A stretch of DNA of 64,000 nt from WRAV01 sp050950205 (GCA_050950205.1 JBMNHF010000011.1:14965-78964); one strand, 5' to 3'. Shown: positions 7,932 through 16,577, numbered from the stretch's first letter. A program made the numbers and translations. Notes: generated by a model from the letters alone, not told the origin.

Positions 7932-8909
7932 TTAAAAGAGGGAGAGGAGCTGCTCTAAGGAAATGCCGTGAATATAGCGCCCCAAATCCACTTTTGCGAG
8001 GGCCTCTGCGATGGCTTCCCGGCGGTGAAGAACCCCGGTGAGGCACCGCTCCAGCTCGGTGATTTCCTCCATCCCAAAAAAGTCGCCAAAAATCTTTACT
8101 TCTTTCATGACGCCCCCGCTCACCGACAACCTAACATCCACCATGCCAAAGTCGAACCGCTGGTTCTTTTGCAGATCATATGCCGGGGAATGGCCAAAAT
8201 TCCACTCCCAGGTAGCGAATTTTTCCTTCACCAGTTTTTGCACCGCTGCAATTTCCTCCGCAGTGAGGCGGCGCTCCACCACATCGGGGCGGCTGCGCAG
8301 ATAAAAATCATAGAGCTGCTGCAAAAACTCCAGTGGGTCCATTTTTTCCGGAAGGTGCTCCACCAGGTTGGTGACCCGGCTGCGAACGCTTTTAATCCCC
8401 TTGCTGGAGATTTTGGCCTGATTGGGACGCAGCACCCCTGCCAAATCCCCCACGCTGACATCGTAAAGCAAGGTGCCGTGATGCATGATTCTTCCGTTTC
8501 GGGATGCCTGTGCATTCCCGGAAATTTTCATCCCCTTCACCGTCAGGTCATTGCGTCCGGAAAGCTGAGCTTCCACCCCCAGCTCTTTGAGGAAGGCAAT
8601 CACCGGGCCGGTAAACTCGGCATATCCCCCAAAGTCGTCCTCGCCCTGATCCTTGATTACGGTGTAGTTGATGTTGCCCAAATCGTGGAAAACGGCTCCC
8701 CCGCCCGATATCCTGCGGTTGACCGAGATATTCTTTTCCCGGGCGTAATCCATATCCACTTCTTCCACAGCATTTTGGTTCCGCCCAATAATCACTGCCC
8801 GGGCATTGCGCCAAAGGAGAATGAATTCACCGGTCAGCTGGGTGAGGACATATTCCTCCAGAGCCAGATTAAAAGCGGGATCGGTGGAATCGTTGTAAAT
8901 TAAGTACAT
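7932..8909 (-). CDS. lplA: Lipoate-protein ligase
   Basis: LplA activates free lipoate with ATP and transfers it to the lipoyl domains of 2-oxoacid dehydrogenases or the glycine cleavage H protein. The 325-residue protein has the ligase core with RRISGGGAVFHDLGN, the lysine region (KGMKISGNAQ) and the C-terminal accessory domain (residues about 235-325). The ATG follows AAGGAG. It is separated from the yicC operon by the 7.9-kb promoter and appears to be its own transcript. No lipoyl-dependent enzyme is encoded in the window. Confidence 0.92.
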   Translation of the reverse strand: MYLIYNDSTDPAFNLALEEYVLTQLTGEFILLWRNARAVIIGRNQNAVEEVDMDYAREKNISVNRRISGGGAVFHDLGNINYTVIKDQGEDDFGGYAEFTGPVIAFLKELGVEAQLSGRNDLTVKGMKISGNAQASRNGRIMHHGTLLYDVSVGDLAGVLRPNQAKISSKGIKSVRSRVTNLVEHLPEKMDPLEFLQQLYDFYLRSRPDVVERRLTAEEIAAVQKLVKEKFATWEWNFGHSPAYDLQKNQRFDFGMVDVRLSVSGGVMKEVKIFGDFFGMEEITELERCLTGVLHRREAIAEALAKVDLGRYIHGISLEQLLSLF

Positions 8910-8971
8910 AAACTACACTCCTTTGCTTTTACTTCCTTGAGGGAAATTCCTTCCCCAAATGAAAAAAGGAC

Positions 8972-9000
8972 TTGCATTTGCCGCTGTTTTTTACTATAAT
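8972..9000 (+). promoter_or_regulatory. Promoter of tRNA-Val
   Basis: TTGCAT (8972-8977) and a perfect TATAAT (8995-9000) are 17 bp apart. The tRNA begins 27 bases after the -10 element. Confidence 0.85.
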
Positions 9001-9026
9001 AGCATATGCAGCAAAGAAATAGAAGT

Positions 9027-9103
9027 GGGGATATAGCTCAGCTGGTTAGAGCGCACGCTTCACATGCGTGAGGTCATGGGTTCGAGTCCCCTTATCCCCA
9101 CCA
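9027..9103 (+). tRNA. tRNA-Val (anticodon CAC)
   Basis: The cloverleaf is complete. The acceptor stem GGGGATA pairs with TATCCCC, the D stem is GCTC/GAGC, and the anticodon arm is CACGC-TTCACAT-GCGTG, giving anticodon CAC for GUG codons. The T arm has one mismatch. CCA is encoded. It is a single-gene transcript with its own promoter and terminator. Confidence 0.93.
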
Positions 9104-9148
9104 AGAAAGACAAGCCAGATGCCTGTGTGCATCTGGCTTGTCTTTCTT
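9103..9148. terminator. 20-bp perfect hairpin after tRNA-Val
   Basis: Arms AAGAAAGACAAGCCAGATGC (9103-9122) and its exact reverse complement (9129-9148) flank a 6-base loop. It starts within the last base of the tRNA and ends with TTTCTT on the plus strand; the symmetric A/T ends also allow it to stop transcription from the leftward gene ending at 9206. Confidence 0.85.
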
Positions 9149-9205
9149 GGTATTATGGGCGTTTTGAGTATGAGGCAGAAAAAGCCAAACATCCTTGTAG
9201 AAATA

Positions 9206-9985
9206 TTATGTTCTTGGATCTGCAGCATAGCGGGGATCCAGCTCGGTCAGGTTCCTCCAGTACCATTTGGGCATCATGTTCCGCCGCAGCTTGTGGTTGC
9301 GCCGCTCCTCTACCGCCACTGCGTCATAAAACTGCCGCCACATCCGGCGAAACTCATGTTCCTCATCCGAAAGCCGGGGAAGGTTCAGCTCCTGCGTCTC
9401 CACCAGATACCAGCCTTTGCCGTCATACACACCGGCGATGCCGTGCTGGGTGTCGTGGAGGAGAAAGGGCTGAATGCTAAACCGGTCCACAAAATGGGGC
9501 ATCAGCAGTGGAACCAAGCTGTTTTTGGGAGTGATCCGGGCGTAGTACACTCCATTTTCCATTTCCGAAAAGCGAGTAAACCCCCGCATCCGCTCCTCCT
9601 CCCGGGTAATATTGCGGTAGAGGTACTCCACCCTAAGCACATGGGGATGGGTGAGGGAGTGGTAGATCCGCCGCCCAAGATCAAACCCCGCCCGAAGGTA
9701 ATGATACAGGGCAGTGTCCTTGTTCTCCTCCCCCGACCAGAAGCAGACCTCCACCATGTGGAGTGCAGTGCCGCCTATTTTCTTGCGAATGCCCGCCTCC
9801 ACCCGGCGGGCCTTTTCTTGGTCGGTTGCCAGAAAAATCTCTTCCTGCCCCCATCCCATCTGAAGCTCTTCCCGAGCGGTGATAGCCTTGACCGGCCGGC
9901 GGCGGGCATATCCCTCAAACACCGCGGTGAGAAATCCGTCGAAGGTGCCGTCGTACCGATAAATTACAGCTGGCCCGTCAGGCAT
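9206..9985 (-). CDS. TIGR03915-type predicted DNA metabolism protein
   Basis: The 259-residue protein matches the family annotated as probable DNA metabolism protein (DUF4130), found next to, or fused with, uracil-DNA-glycosylase-like domains and a dedicated radical SAM protein. Conserved features are YRYDGTFDGFL at the start and the C-terminal WRQFYDAVAVEERRN and PKWYWRNLTELDP. It overlaps the 3' end of the radical SAM gene by 22 bases, so the two are co-translated. In this copy there is no fused glycosylase domain; the catalytic role of the pair is not experimentally known to me. The nearest glycosylase in the window is the OGG1-like gene at 55.4 kb, far away. Confidence 0.82.
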   Translation of the reverse strand: MPDGPAVIYRYDGTFDGFLTAVFEGYARRRPVKAITAREELQMGWGQEEIFLATDQEKARRVEAGIRKKIGGTALHMVEVCFWSGEENKDTALYHYLRAGFDLGRRIYHSLTHPHVLRVEYLYRNITREEERMRGFTRFSEMENGVYYARITPKNSLVPLLMPHFVDRFSIQPFLLHDTQHGIAGVYDGKGWYLVETQELNLPRLSDEEHEFRRMWRQFYDAVAVEERRNHKLRRNMMPKWYWRNLTELDPRYAADPRT

Positions 9986-11283
9986 TTTATCACATCCTCC
10001 CCTTGCATCAGCAAAGGCTTTCCGGCGTCAAAGAGGGAAAGCTGGGTCACCTCCGGCTCAAACAACAGTCCCTGTCTGCGCCGGGCTTCCAGGGTGAGAC
10101 TGCGGTAAATGCTCTCCTTCTCAAAGCGGATGCCGGGCAGCATCTTTCCCGAACAGGTAATGAAGTATTGGGCCCGCTTCATCACCACCCGCAGCTTTCG
10201 CAGGTGGTCAAAGGTGAGCCGAGCTTGGCGTCGGGCCCGCAAAATCCGCTCCACCGATGTCACCCCGATGCCCGGCACCCGCAGCAATTGGGCCCGGTCG
10301 GCCGTATTCACCTCCACCGGAAAATACTCCAAGTGAGAAAGAGCCCAGCTTTCCTTCGGATCCAGCAAGGGATCCAGATAGGGGTGGGCTTCGTCTAAAA
10401 TTTCTTCTGCCCGAAACCCGTAAAAACGCAGCAGCCAATCGGCCTGATAGAGCCGGTGCTCCCGCAGCAACGGAGGCTGATACCCCACCGGAGTCAGCGC
10501 CGCGCCCGCCACCGGAACATAGGCGGAAAAGAAGACCCGCCGGTGTTTATACTTTTGGTATAAGCTCTCGGTCAGGCGAATAATTTGATAATCGGTATCG
10601 GGGGTGGCCCCGATCACCATTTGGGTGCTGGAACCGGCAGGCGCAAAGCGGGGGGTGTGCTGATAACGCACCAGCTCATGGCGGTTTTCTTGGATGCCGG
10701 TGGCGATGGCCGCCATGGGGCGAAAGATGTTTTCCCGGGGTTTGTCGGGTGCCAGCTGGTTGAGGGAAGCTTCGCTGGGCAACTCCAAATTGACGCTGAG
10801 CCGGTCGGCCAACAGGCCCAGCCGATAAATCAGCTCCCGGGAGCTGCCGGGAATGGCCTTGGCGTGAATATAACCGAGGAATCCGTATTCCTCCCGGAGC
10901 AGGCGCAGACATTCAATCATCTGCTCCATGGTGTAGTCGGGATTTTTGAGTACCCCACTGGAGAGGAACAGCCCTTCGATGTAATTGCGGCGATAAAAGC
11001 CGTAGGTGAGCTCCGCCAGCTCCCGGGGTGTAAAGGTGGTTCGCTGCACATCGGCACTGCGGCGATTGACGCAGTAGGCGCAGTTGTAGGCACATTGGTT
11101 GGAAAGCAGCACTTTTAGCAAAGAGATGCAGCGGCCATCCGCCGCAAAACTGTGGCAGATTCCCGCAGCGATGGCGTTTCCCAAGCGCCCTTTCCGGCCT
11201 GCTCGATCCACCCCGCTGGAGGTGCAGGCCACATCGTATTTTGCCCCTTCGGTCAAAAGCTTCAGCTTGTCCTCCAGCTCCAT
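9964..11283 (-). CDS. Putative DNA modification/repair radical SAM protein
   Basis: This 440-residue protein matches the TIGR03916 family. The radical SAM motif is CAYNCAYC, a CxxxCxxC that binds a 4Fe-4S cluster and S-adenosylmethionine. The C-terminus carries a helix-hairpin-helix (LLRVPGIGVTSVERILRARR), a non-specific DNA-binding fold. The start at 11283 (MELEDKLKLL) follows AAGGTGG; an ATG 33 bases upstream is possible. It is the first gene of a two-gene unit with the TIGR03915 protein. A DNA repair role is inferred from the fold and from family association. Confidence 0.85.
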   Translation of the reverse strand: MELEDKLKLLTEGAKYDVACTSSGVDRAGRKGRLGNAIAAGICHSFAADGRCISLLKVLLSNQCAYNCAYCVNRRSADVQRTTFTPRELAELTYGFYRRNYIEGLFLSSGVLKNPDYTMEQMIECLRLLREEYGFLGYIHAKAIPGSSRELIYRLGLLADRLSVNLELPSEASLNQLAPDKPRENIFRPMAAIATGIQENRHELVRYQHTPRFAPAGSSTQMVIGATPDTDYQIIRLTESLYQKYKHRRVFFSAYVPVAGAALTPVGYQPPLLREHRLYQADWLLRFYGFRAEEILDEAHPYLDPLLDPKESWALSHLEYFPVEVNTADRAQLLRVPGIGVTSVERILRARRQARLTFDHLRKLRVVMKRAQYFITCSGKMLPGIRFEKESIYRSLTLEARRRQGLLFEPEVTQLSLFDAGKPLLMQGEDVIKCLTGQL

Positions 11284-11315
11284 CCTCCCACCACCTTCCG
11301 GGTTTTTACCTGCCA

Positions 11316-11344
11316 ATTATAGCATATCCCGCCCCATAAGTAAA
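11316..11344 (-). promoter_or_regulatory. Promoter of the radical SAM pair
   Basis: Minus-strand TTTACT (11339-11344) and TATAAT (11316-11321) are 17 bp apart, just upstream of the radical SAM gene. The following 140 bases (to 11488) are AT-rich and hold nothing else I can name. Confidence 0.65.
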
Positions 11345-11488
11345 CATTCGTTTTGAAATTTTGTTTGGAATAGTTTTTTGTTGAGCAGTTATTATACAAA
11401 AGGTTTAATTATATTTGTATTTTACATATAGTTTGCCGTTGCATTGCAGTTTGCCCTATGATATGTCCCCTCCCTGAGCTTTTTAACA

Positions 11489-11530
11489 TAAAAAACAGCC
11501 CGGCCTTCTAAAAGGAAAGCCGGAGCTGTG
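11489..11530 (-). terminator. Terminator of the mltG-U32 unit
   Basis: The minus-strand stem ACAGCTCCGGCTTTC/GAAGGCCGGGCTGT (small bulges) is followed by TTTTTT. It lies 16 bases after the U32 stop. Confidence 0.85.
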
Positions 11531-11545
11531 ATAGTCAAATCATAG

Positions 11546-12778
11546 TTATGGCTGGCTGCAAGGGCGGCGCAGCATGGAACCGGGAGGGCAAGGGATGGAA
11601 CAGGGAAGCCGCAGCTTCATCATGGGATGGCAGGCTACCTCCAGCAAGGCTCCTTCCTCGTCTCGGATTTCCGTCACCTGGAAGGAAACAGGGGGGCCGT
11701 CGGGGCGAAGAATCTCCAGCGTCTCCCCGGGCGAAAAGCGATTGCGTCCGGTGCAGAGCAACATGCCTTCTTCCCAGCCGTCCACGGTGGCTACCAGCTC
11801 CCAGTGGCGGCGATAGCCACCCTCAAGGGTATCCTGTCCGGGGTAATCACCCAGATAAAAACCGGTGCTGTAGGGGCGGTGACTTATCTTTTCCGTCTCC
11901 TCCAGCAAATAATCCGGCAGCTGAAAATGCTGGGGATCTTTTTGGTAAAGATCCAGAGCCTGCCGGTAAGCACCGGTGATGGTGGCCACATAGTAAGCCT
12001 TTTTGGCTCGCCCTTCAATTTTCAGGCTGTCCACTCCCGCTGCCACCAGCTTGTCCAGATGCTGGATCATCCGCATATCCCGAGAATTTAGAATATAGCT
12101 GTAGCCATCCTCCTCGTAGATGGGAAAATGCTGATCCGGCCGCTTGCTTTCGGTGAGGGCGTAGGACCAGCGGCAGGGCTGGGCGCACTCGCCCCGGTTG
12201 GCGTCCCGGTCGGCCATGTAGTTGGAGAGGACGCAGCGCCCCGATACCGAAACACACATGGCTCCATGGACAAAGGCTTCCAGCCCTAGATCAGCGGGGG
12301 TATCCGCCCGGATTTCGGCAATCTCCTCCAAGGTAAGCTCCCGCGCCAGCACCACCCGGCTTGCCCCCATATGATAGAGTTCCCGAGCAGTCAGCTTGTT
12401 GACCACGCCAAATTGGGTGGAGACATGGATCGGCAAATCGGGGGCGACTCGCTTGGCCAGCATCATCACCCCCAAGTCGGCGATGATCAGGGCATCCACT
12501 CCGGCATGATGAGCATCCCGGATAAAGGCTGGGAGAGCATCGATTTCTCGGCCTCTGGGCAGAGTGTTGCAGGTAAGATAGAGCTTTACCCCTGCCCCGT
12601 GACACTGTTGCACCGCCTTTTGCAGTGCTTCCGGTTCAAAGTTGGCAGCCTTGGCCCGCATCCCAAAGGCTTTGGCACCCAGATAAACCGCATCTGCCCC
12701 GTAAGCAATGGCGGCCGCCAGAGACGATTCATCTCCGGCGGGCGCCAAAAGCTCGGGCACTTTCCATTCCCCGGTCAT
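11546..12778 (-). CDS. U32-family peptidase/tRNA hydroxylation-type protein
   Basis: The 410-residue protein belongs to peptidase family U32 (PELLAPAGDESSLAAAIAYG at the start). The family includes TrhP, which makes 5-hydroxyuridine at tRNA position 34, and RlhA, which hydroxylates 23S rRNA; the old peptidase label is largely historical. The cysteines GRCVLSNY and GECAQPCRW, with a distal Cys, could bind an iron-sulfur cluster as in those enzymes. The last 80 residues form a beta-rich domain (VDGWEEGMLLCTGRNRFSPG). It overlaps mltG by 4 bases. Which RNA it modifies is not predictable by eye. Confidence 0.87.
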   Translation of the reverse strand: MTGEWKVPELLAPAGDESSLAAAIAYGADAVYLGAKAFGMRAKAANFEPEALQKAVQQCHGAGVKLYLTCNTLPRGREIDALPAFIRDAHHAGVDALIIADLGVMMLAKRVAPDLPIHVSTQFGVVNKLTARELYHMGASRVVLARELTLEEIAEIRADTPADLGLEAFVHGAMCVSVSGRCVLSNYMADRDANRGECAQPCRWSYALTESKRPDQHFPIYEEDGYSYILNSRDMRMIQHLDKLVAAGVDSLKIEGRAKKAYYVATITGAYRQALDLYQKDPQHFQLPDYLLEETEKISHRPYSTGFYLGDYPGQDTLEGGYRRHWELVATVDGWEEGMLLCTGRNRFSPGETLEILRPDGPPVSFQVTEIRDEEGALLEVACHPMMKLRLPCSIPCPPGSMLRRPCSQP

Positions 12779-14040
12779 TGGGTATCAATTCCATGGGCTG
12801 TTCCACCAACCTGCTGTGCGGCGTAAACATTCCTATAATGGGCGTCCGCCGTTTGGGCATAGTAGAAGTCCATATTCTTGTCGGTCACAAAGTAGTAGAA
12901 GGAAGTTTTTTCGGGATAAAGGGCAGCCTGAATGGCATCCAAGCCGGGATTGCAGATGGGGCCGACCGGCAAACCTTCCCGTACATAGGTGTTGTAGGCG
13001 TCGTACATCGCCTGATTTGCCATCTGGAGCAGGGGCTTTATGTTTTCCTCCACATAAAAGATGGTGACGTCGGACTGAAGATTGGGATAGGTTCCCGAAT
13101 CATTGAGCCGGTTGTGGAACACCGAGCTGACCAGACGCATATCATCACTTTGTCCGGCTTCCTTCTGAATGATGGAGGCCAGAGTAATGGTTTCATCAAT
13201 GGTGAAATTGAGATCCTGCATTCTGTTTTTCAGGTCGGGGGTGAGCTTATCGTTAAAGTTGCGGATAAACTTGCGGGCTACACTTTCTACGTTTTCTCCG
13301 ATATAAAAATCGTAGGTGTCGGGGAAAAGATAGCCTTCCAGCTTGTGAAAGCGCAAGGGGTCATCCTCAATGGCGCCAAAGAATTCGTAGGCGTATTCTG
13401 CCTCTTGATCCAGGTAATCCATAAACGCCTTGGCATCACAAACTCTGGCTTCTTCCAGTTGGGTTGCAATTTCCAGCATGGTCATGCCTTCGATAAAGGT
13501 GATGCGCACCACCTCCTGCTCGGTATAACCGCTGGAAAGCGCCGAAATCAGCTCATTGTAGCTCATGTTGGCGTTAAAAATATAATCGCCGGGCACAATG
13601 CTCTCATTTTTTACATCTTTAAACTGCAAATACATCCGGAAGGTAAGGGGTTGGTCCACCACCCCATCTTTTTTGAGAATTTTGGCCACATCGGAGATTT
13701 TGGCTCCGTCGGGAATGGTGACCTCTACGATTTTATCCTTCTGATTGAGGCCAAACAGGTCGTAGGCGCTCTGCAGAATAAAAAGTGCAAGAAAAATACA
13801 GCCCACCACCGTGGCCATCACCATGACAATGGCGCGAAACCAGCGATTCTCACTGCGGGGCCTTCTCTGCAAGGGGCCTGCAGAGGCAGGTTGCTGCGCC
13901 GCCTGTCTTGAGGGGACAGCGCGCCTGGATGGTTGCTGGGAAAGGTGGGCTTTCTGTCGCCCGGAACCGGCAGTGCGTCCACTTCTTTTGGGCGCTGCGG
14001 AATGGGGGCGGAGCTCCCTGGGGTTTTGACGGCTATCCAT
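12775..14040 (-). CDS. mltG: Endolytic murein transglycosylase
   Basis: MltG cuts nascent peptidoglycan glycan chains at the membrane and is thought to set their length. The 421-residue protein starts with an 80-residue basic, Gln/Pro/Ser-rich cytoplasmic tail, then one membrane helix (about residues 70-92, FRAIVMVMATVVGCIFLALF), a LysM-like region (VTIPDGAKISDVAKILKKDG) and the YceG catalytic domain. Family motifs are EGYLFPDTYDF, ASIIQKEAG (catalytic Glu), VFHNRL and LPVGPICNPG. Its long cytoplasmic tail is typical of Gram-positive members. It overlaps the U32 gene. Confidence 0.93.
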   Translation of the reverse strand: MDSRQNPRELRPHSAAPKRSGRTAGSGRQKAHLSQQPSRRAVPSRQAAQQPASAGPLQRRPRSENRWFRAIVMVMATVVGCIFLALFILQSAYDLFGLNQKDKIVEVTIPDGAKISDVAKILKKDGVVDQPLTFRMYLQFKDVKNESIVPGDYIFNANMSYNELISALSSGYTEQEVVRITFIEGMTMLEIATQLEEARVCDAKAFMDYLDQEAEYAYEFFGAIEDDPLRFHKLEGYLFPDTYDFYIGENVESVARKFIRNFNDKLTPDLKNRMQDLNFTIDETITLASIIQKEAGQSDDMRLVSSVFHNRLNDSGTYPNLQSDVTIFYVEENIKPLLQMANQAMYDAYNTYVREGLPVGPICNPGLDAIQAALYPEKTSFYYFVTDKNMDFYYAQTADAHYRNVYAAQQVGGTAHGIDTQ

Positions 14041-14228
14041 ATTGAGTGATCCTCCAAAAAAATTGCTTCTAATTTAATTTTGTGTTTTACAGCCATGTCC
14101 TGCAGCGATTCCAGCCCTCTTTTGGTAAAAAACGGTCTATTCGCAATTTTAGCGGACCATGGCTACTTCACAACGCTTTCTAAAAACACATAATATGTAG
14201 CATCCTAAGGAAAAGGAGTGACATTGGA

Positions 14229-14378
14229 ATGTGTAGAAATTGCTGTGGATGTAATGACGGCGGCTGCGGCGGCTGCGGTGGTTGCGGCGGCGGCTTCGGC
14301 GGCTTTGGCGGCTTCGGTGGAAACTGCTGCTGGATCATTATCCTTATCCTCATTCTCATCTGCTGCTGCGGCTGCTAA
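14229..14378 (+). CDS. 49-residue Cys/Gly-rich small membrane protein
   Basis: The reading MCRNCCGCNDGGCGGCGGCG begins at an ATG preceded by AAGGAG (8-nt spacing) and runs through three GGF repeats to CCWIIILILILICCCGC. It therefore has a Cys/Gly-rich N-terminal half, a Trp, a purely aliphatic membrane-length segment (WIIILILILI) and a CCCGC tail; 13 of 49 residues are Cys. It is followed by an intrinsic terminator 38 bases after the stop, so it is a free-standing monocistronic gene. It recalls Gly-rich/hydrophobic YjcZ-type sporulation proteins in layout, but no homology is claimed. A longer reading in another frame here (14218-14406) is an Ala/Ser artefact. Confidence 0.72.
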   Translation: MCRNCCGCNDGGCGGCGGCGGGFGGFGGFGGNCCWIIILILILICCCGC

Positions 14379-14416
14379 AGGCCAAGGTGTACATTACCGA
14401 CGTTAAAAAATCCAGG

Positions 14417-14443
14417 AAGAGCCCCCCAAAGGGGCTCTTTTTT
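14417..14443 (+). terminator. Terminator of the Cys/Gly-rich gene
   Basis: The stem AAGAGCCCC/GGGGCTCTT is followed by TTTT on the plus strand. Confidence 0.9.
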
Positions 14444-14472
14444 GTGTCGGATGAGAACAAGGGCTGTATCCT

Positions 14473-15096
14473 CTATATTTTTTGTTTCATCTTTTTCGGG
14501 CGAATAATTCGGGCTCCTGTTTCGGTAACCACAAAGTTACAGGGCCGGTCATAGGTTCCAATGGGCAGGAATTTTACCATGCATACACCGTAGCATACCC
14601 CGATGGAAGGGTTTCCGGCATAGGGACCGGAGAGAAAGCGGTCATAATACCCGCCTCCATAGCCCAGGCGGTAGCCGATGCAGTTAAAGGCAAGGCCGGG
14701 TACCACACAGACACTGCCGGAAAAATCCGTCAGCTTTTGGGATACCGCAGGGTCGGGCTCGGGAATTCCGTAGGCAGAGAGCTTCAGCTCATCGGGACTT
14801 TCGATGAGGTAAAACTCCAAAAGCCGGGTGCCGGGCACACAATAGGGAACCGCTACCCGCTTGCCTGCCCGCCAAGCTTCCTGCATCAGAGCAAAGGTGT
14901 CCACTTCCTCCGGCATAGAAGCATAGGTAAGCAGAGTATGGCTGTTTTGATAGGCAGGCAGCTTGATGAGATGCCGCAAGATAGCTTTATCCCATCGGGA
15001 TTTTTGCCGGGGAGTCAGGCCGGAACGGATTGCCTTGCTCGCCTGGCGCAATTCCTCCTTGCGGGCCCGTACATTGGGTTGCCTGCTACCGATCAT
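14473..15096 (-). CDS. 5-formyltetrahydrofolate cyclo-ligase
   Basis: The enzyme converts 5-formyl-THF to 5,10-methenyl-THF with ATP, recycling a stored folate. The 207-residue protein has the family motifs RQASKAIRSGL (ATP contact), the central AVPYCVPG, and GYRLGYGGGYYDRFL near the C-terminus. The C-terminal tail is lysine-rich (RPKKMKQKI). Its ATG overlaps the stop of the DJ-1-like gene (ATGA). It belongs to a three-gene leftward unit with a GNAT and a DJ-1 protein. Confidence 0.92.
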   Translation of the reverse strand: MIGSRQPNVRARKEELRQASKAIRSGLTPRQKSRWDKAILRHLIKLPAYQNSHTLLTYASMPEEVDTFALMQEAWRAGKRVAVPYCVPGTRLLEFYLIESPDELKLSAYGIPEPDPAVSQKLTDFSGSVCVVPGLAFNCIGYRLGYGGGYYDRFLSGPYAGNPSIGVCYGVCMVKFLPIGTYDRPCNFVVTETGARIIRPKKMKQKI

Positions 15097-15626
15097 TGCA
15101 GGCTGGATTGGAGCAGGGCGGCTTTTTCGTTCCCAGCCAAGGCTGCTACAATTTCAAGGGCAAAAGCGATGGAACAGCCCGGCCCCTTTGCGGTAATGAT
15201 TTTTCCGTCCCGAACCACCCGCTCGGCGGTGTACTGTGCGTTTTCCACCTCCTGCTCAAAGCCGGGGAAGCAGGTAAATCGTTTGTTTTCCAACATTCCC
15301 ATATGACCTAAAATGGAGGGAGCAGCACAGATAGCACCCACCCACAGATTCTTTTCGGCGGCATGCTCCAGCGCTGTTTGGACAACGGGAGATTTTTCCA
15401 AATTCAGAGTGCCGGGCATACCGCCGGGCAGCACAATCATCTCAAGGTCGGCCAAACTGATTTCGGTGTCTGCCACATCGCAAAACACCGTAATGCCGTG
15501 GGAGCCTTTTACCGTTTTGCCTCCCACTCCCACCGACTGCACTTCCAGTTCGGCCCGGCGCAGGATATCCAAGGTGGCAATTGCCTCAATCTCTTCAAAT
15601 CCGGGAGCAAAGAAAATGTAAATCAA
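15093..15626 (-). CDS. DJ-1/PfpI-family protein
   Basis: This 177-residue protein has the DJ-1 fold with the nucleophile elbow cysteine in GAICAAPSILG and the partner Glu in FAPGFEEIEA. Members include the YajL/ThiJ group; proposed activities are chaperone, glyoxalase or deglycase, and the specific role here is open. The start is the TTG at 15626, because AGGAAGGAGG lies 8 bases upstream; a further in-frame TTG at 15647 would put that site inside the coding region. It overlaps the cyclo-ligase by 4 bases and follows the GNAT gene. Confidence 0.88.
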   Translation of the reverse strand: MIYIFFAPGFEEIEAIATLDILRRAELEVQSVGVGGKTVKGSHGITVFCDVADTEISLADLEMIVLPGGMPGTLNLEKSPVVQTALEHAAEKNLWVGAICAAPSILGHMGMLENKRFTCFPGFEQEVENAQYTAERVVRDGKIITAKGPGCSIAFALEIVAALAGNEKAALLQSSLQ

Positions 15627-15643
15627 CGTTGTATCCTCCTTCC

Positions 15644-16525
15644 TCAATCTAAGCCGAAGGCAAACCAGGGGGCTCCCCCCGGCTCGCCGCTAGTCGACTG
15701 ACTATGGGATTGGTCATACCATTTTATCATGGCAAAGGGGGTATCCTTTCCAGATGGCTGACCGGGGAAATCCACCGGAAGCCGCAGCTGATAGCCCTTT
15801 GCTCCAAACCGCTGATGAAGTGCCGCCAAGAGGGTATCCACATCCTGGGGGTCCACCACCAGCTCCCGAACCAGAAGGGTATCCTTTTCCCGAATCTGGC
15901 AGACCGCATAACCTGTTCGGCCCTGACAGGAAAACTCCAGTGTTTCGCCGCCGTAGAAGGCATTTTCCTGCTGCGCAAACTGCAGATACCCGGTGTCCCA
16001 TGCGCCAAAGAGGCGGCGTCCGGCAAAAGCCTGGTTGCGCACAGGCTCCAACCTTTCCAGGGATGTTGGGGTTAGGGTTGCCTTGTGAGAAGCAGCTTTG
16101 ATTTCCTCCGCCGCCACCTCTGCCAGCCGGTAGAAAAAGAAGGGCTCAAAGTCTTGGGCACTGTAAAAGGAAAAGAGGGAGGCGCTGGCAGGAACCAGGC
16201 AGGAAAGGGCTGCCCCCTCCTGCTGCAACACTTGGTGAAGATGGCTCATCATCTGCCGGGAGATGCCTTTTCCCCGGTACTGGGGCAGGGTGGCCACCCC
16301 AAAAATGTACGCCCCCATCAGGGTGCTTGTGGGGGTGGTAAAGGGCAGAAGCTTCCAATTGATCATGGCCACCGGTTGATTGGGTTGAGGGGTATACACC
16401 AGCATCTGCTGGGGATGCAGCAGATGAGAAAACACAAAATCGGTGCCCTGAGGCGTATCGTCAAAGCAGGTTTGCCAGATGTGTTTCAGGCAGGGAAGCA
16501 TGGTTTCGTTGGCTCTGCCTATCAT
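15644..16525 (-). CDS. GNAT-family N-acetyltransferase
   Basis: The 293-residue protein has a GNAT domain (about residues 1-140) with the acetyl-CoA loop VATLPQYRGKGISRQMMSHL, a half-length second region (150-210) and a C-terminal domain with a pseudo-sterol-carrier or second-GNAT look. The layout resembles the two-domain GNAT proteins of Clostridia such as the Eis-like group. Substrate is unknown. The gene starts the leftward unit with DJ-1 and cyclo-ligase. Confidence 0.85.
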   Translation of the reverse strand: MIGRANETMLPCLKHIWQTCFDDTPQGTDFVFSHLLHPQQMLVYTPQPNQPVAMINWKLLPFTTPTSTLMGAYIFGVATLPQYRGKGISRQMMSHLHQVLQQEGAALSCLVPASASLFSFYSAQDFEPFFFYRLAEVAAEEIKAASHKATLTPTSLERLEPVRNQAFAGRRLFGAWDTGYLQFAQQENAFYGGETLEFSCQGRTGYAVCQIREKDTLLVRELVVDPQDVDTLLAALHQRFGAKGYQLRLPVDFPGQPSGKDTPFAMIKWYDQSHSQSTSGEPGGAPWFAFGLD

Positions 16526-16577
16526 AACATACTCCTATTTCACGCCATCCATACACGGATGGTTCTTTCGGCTTTTG

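Noticed and set aside
14218..14406. Ala/Ser-rich 62-codon frame over the Cys/Gly-rich gene
   Set aside because: Composition is an artefact of GGC/TGC repeats read in another frame; the real frame has a ribosome site and a terminator.
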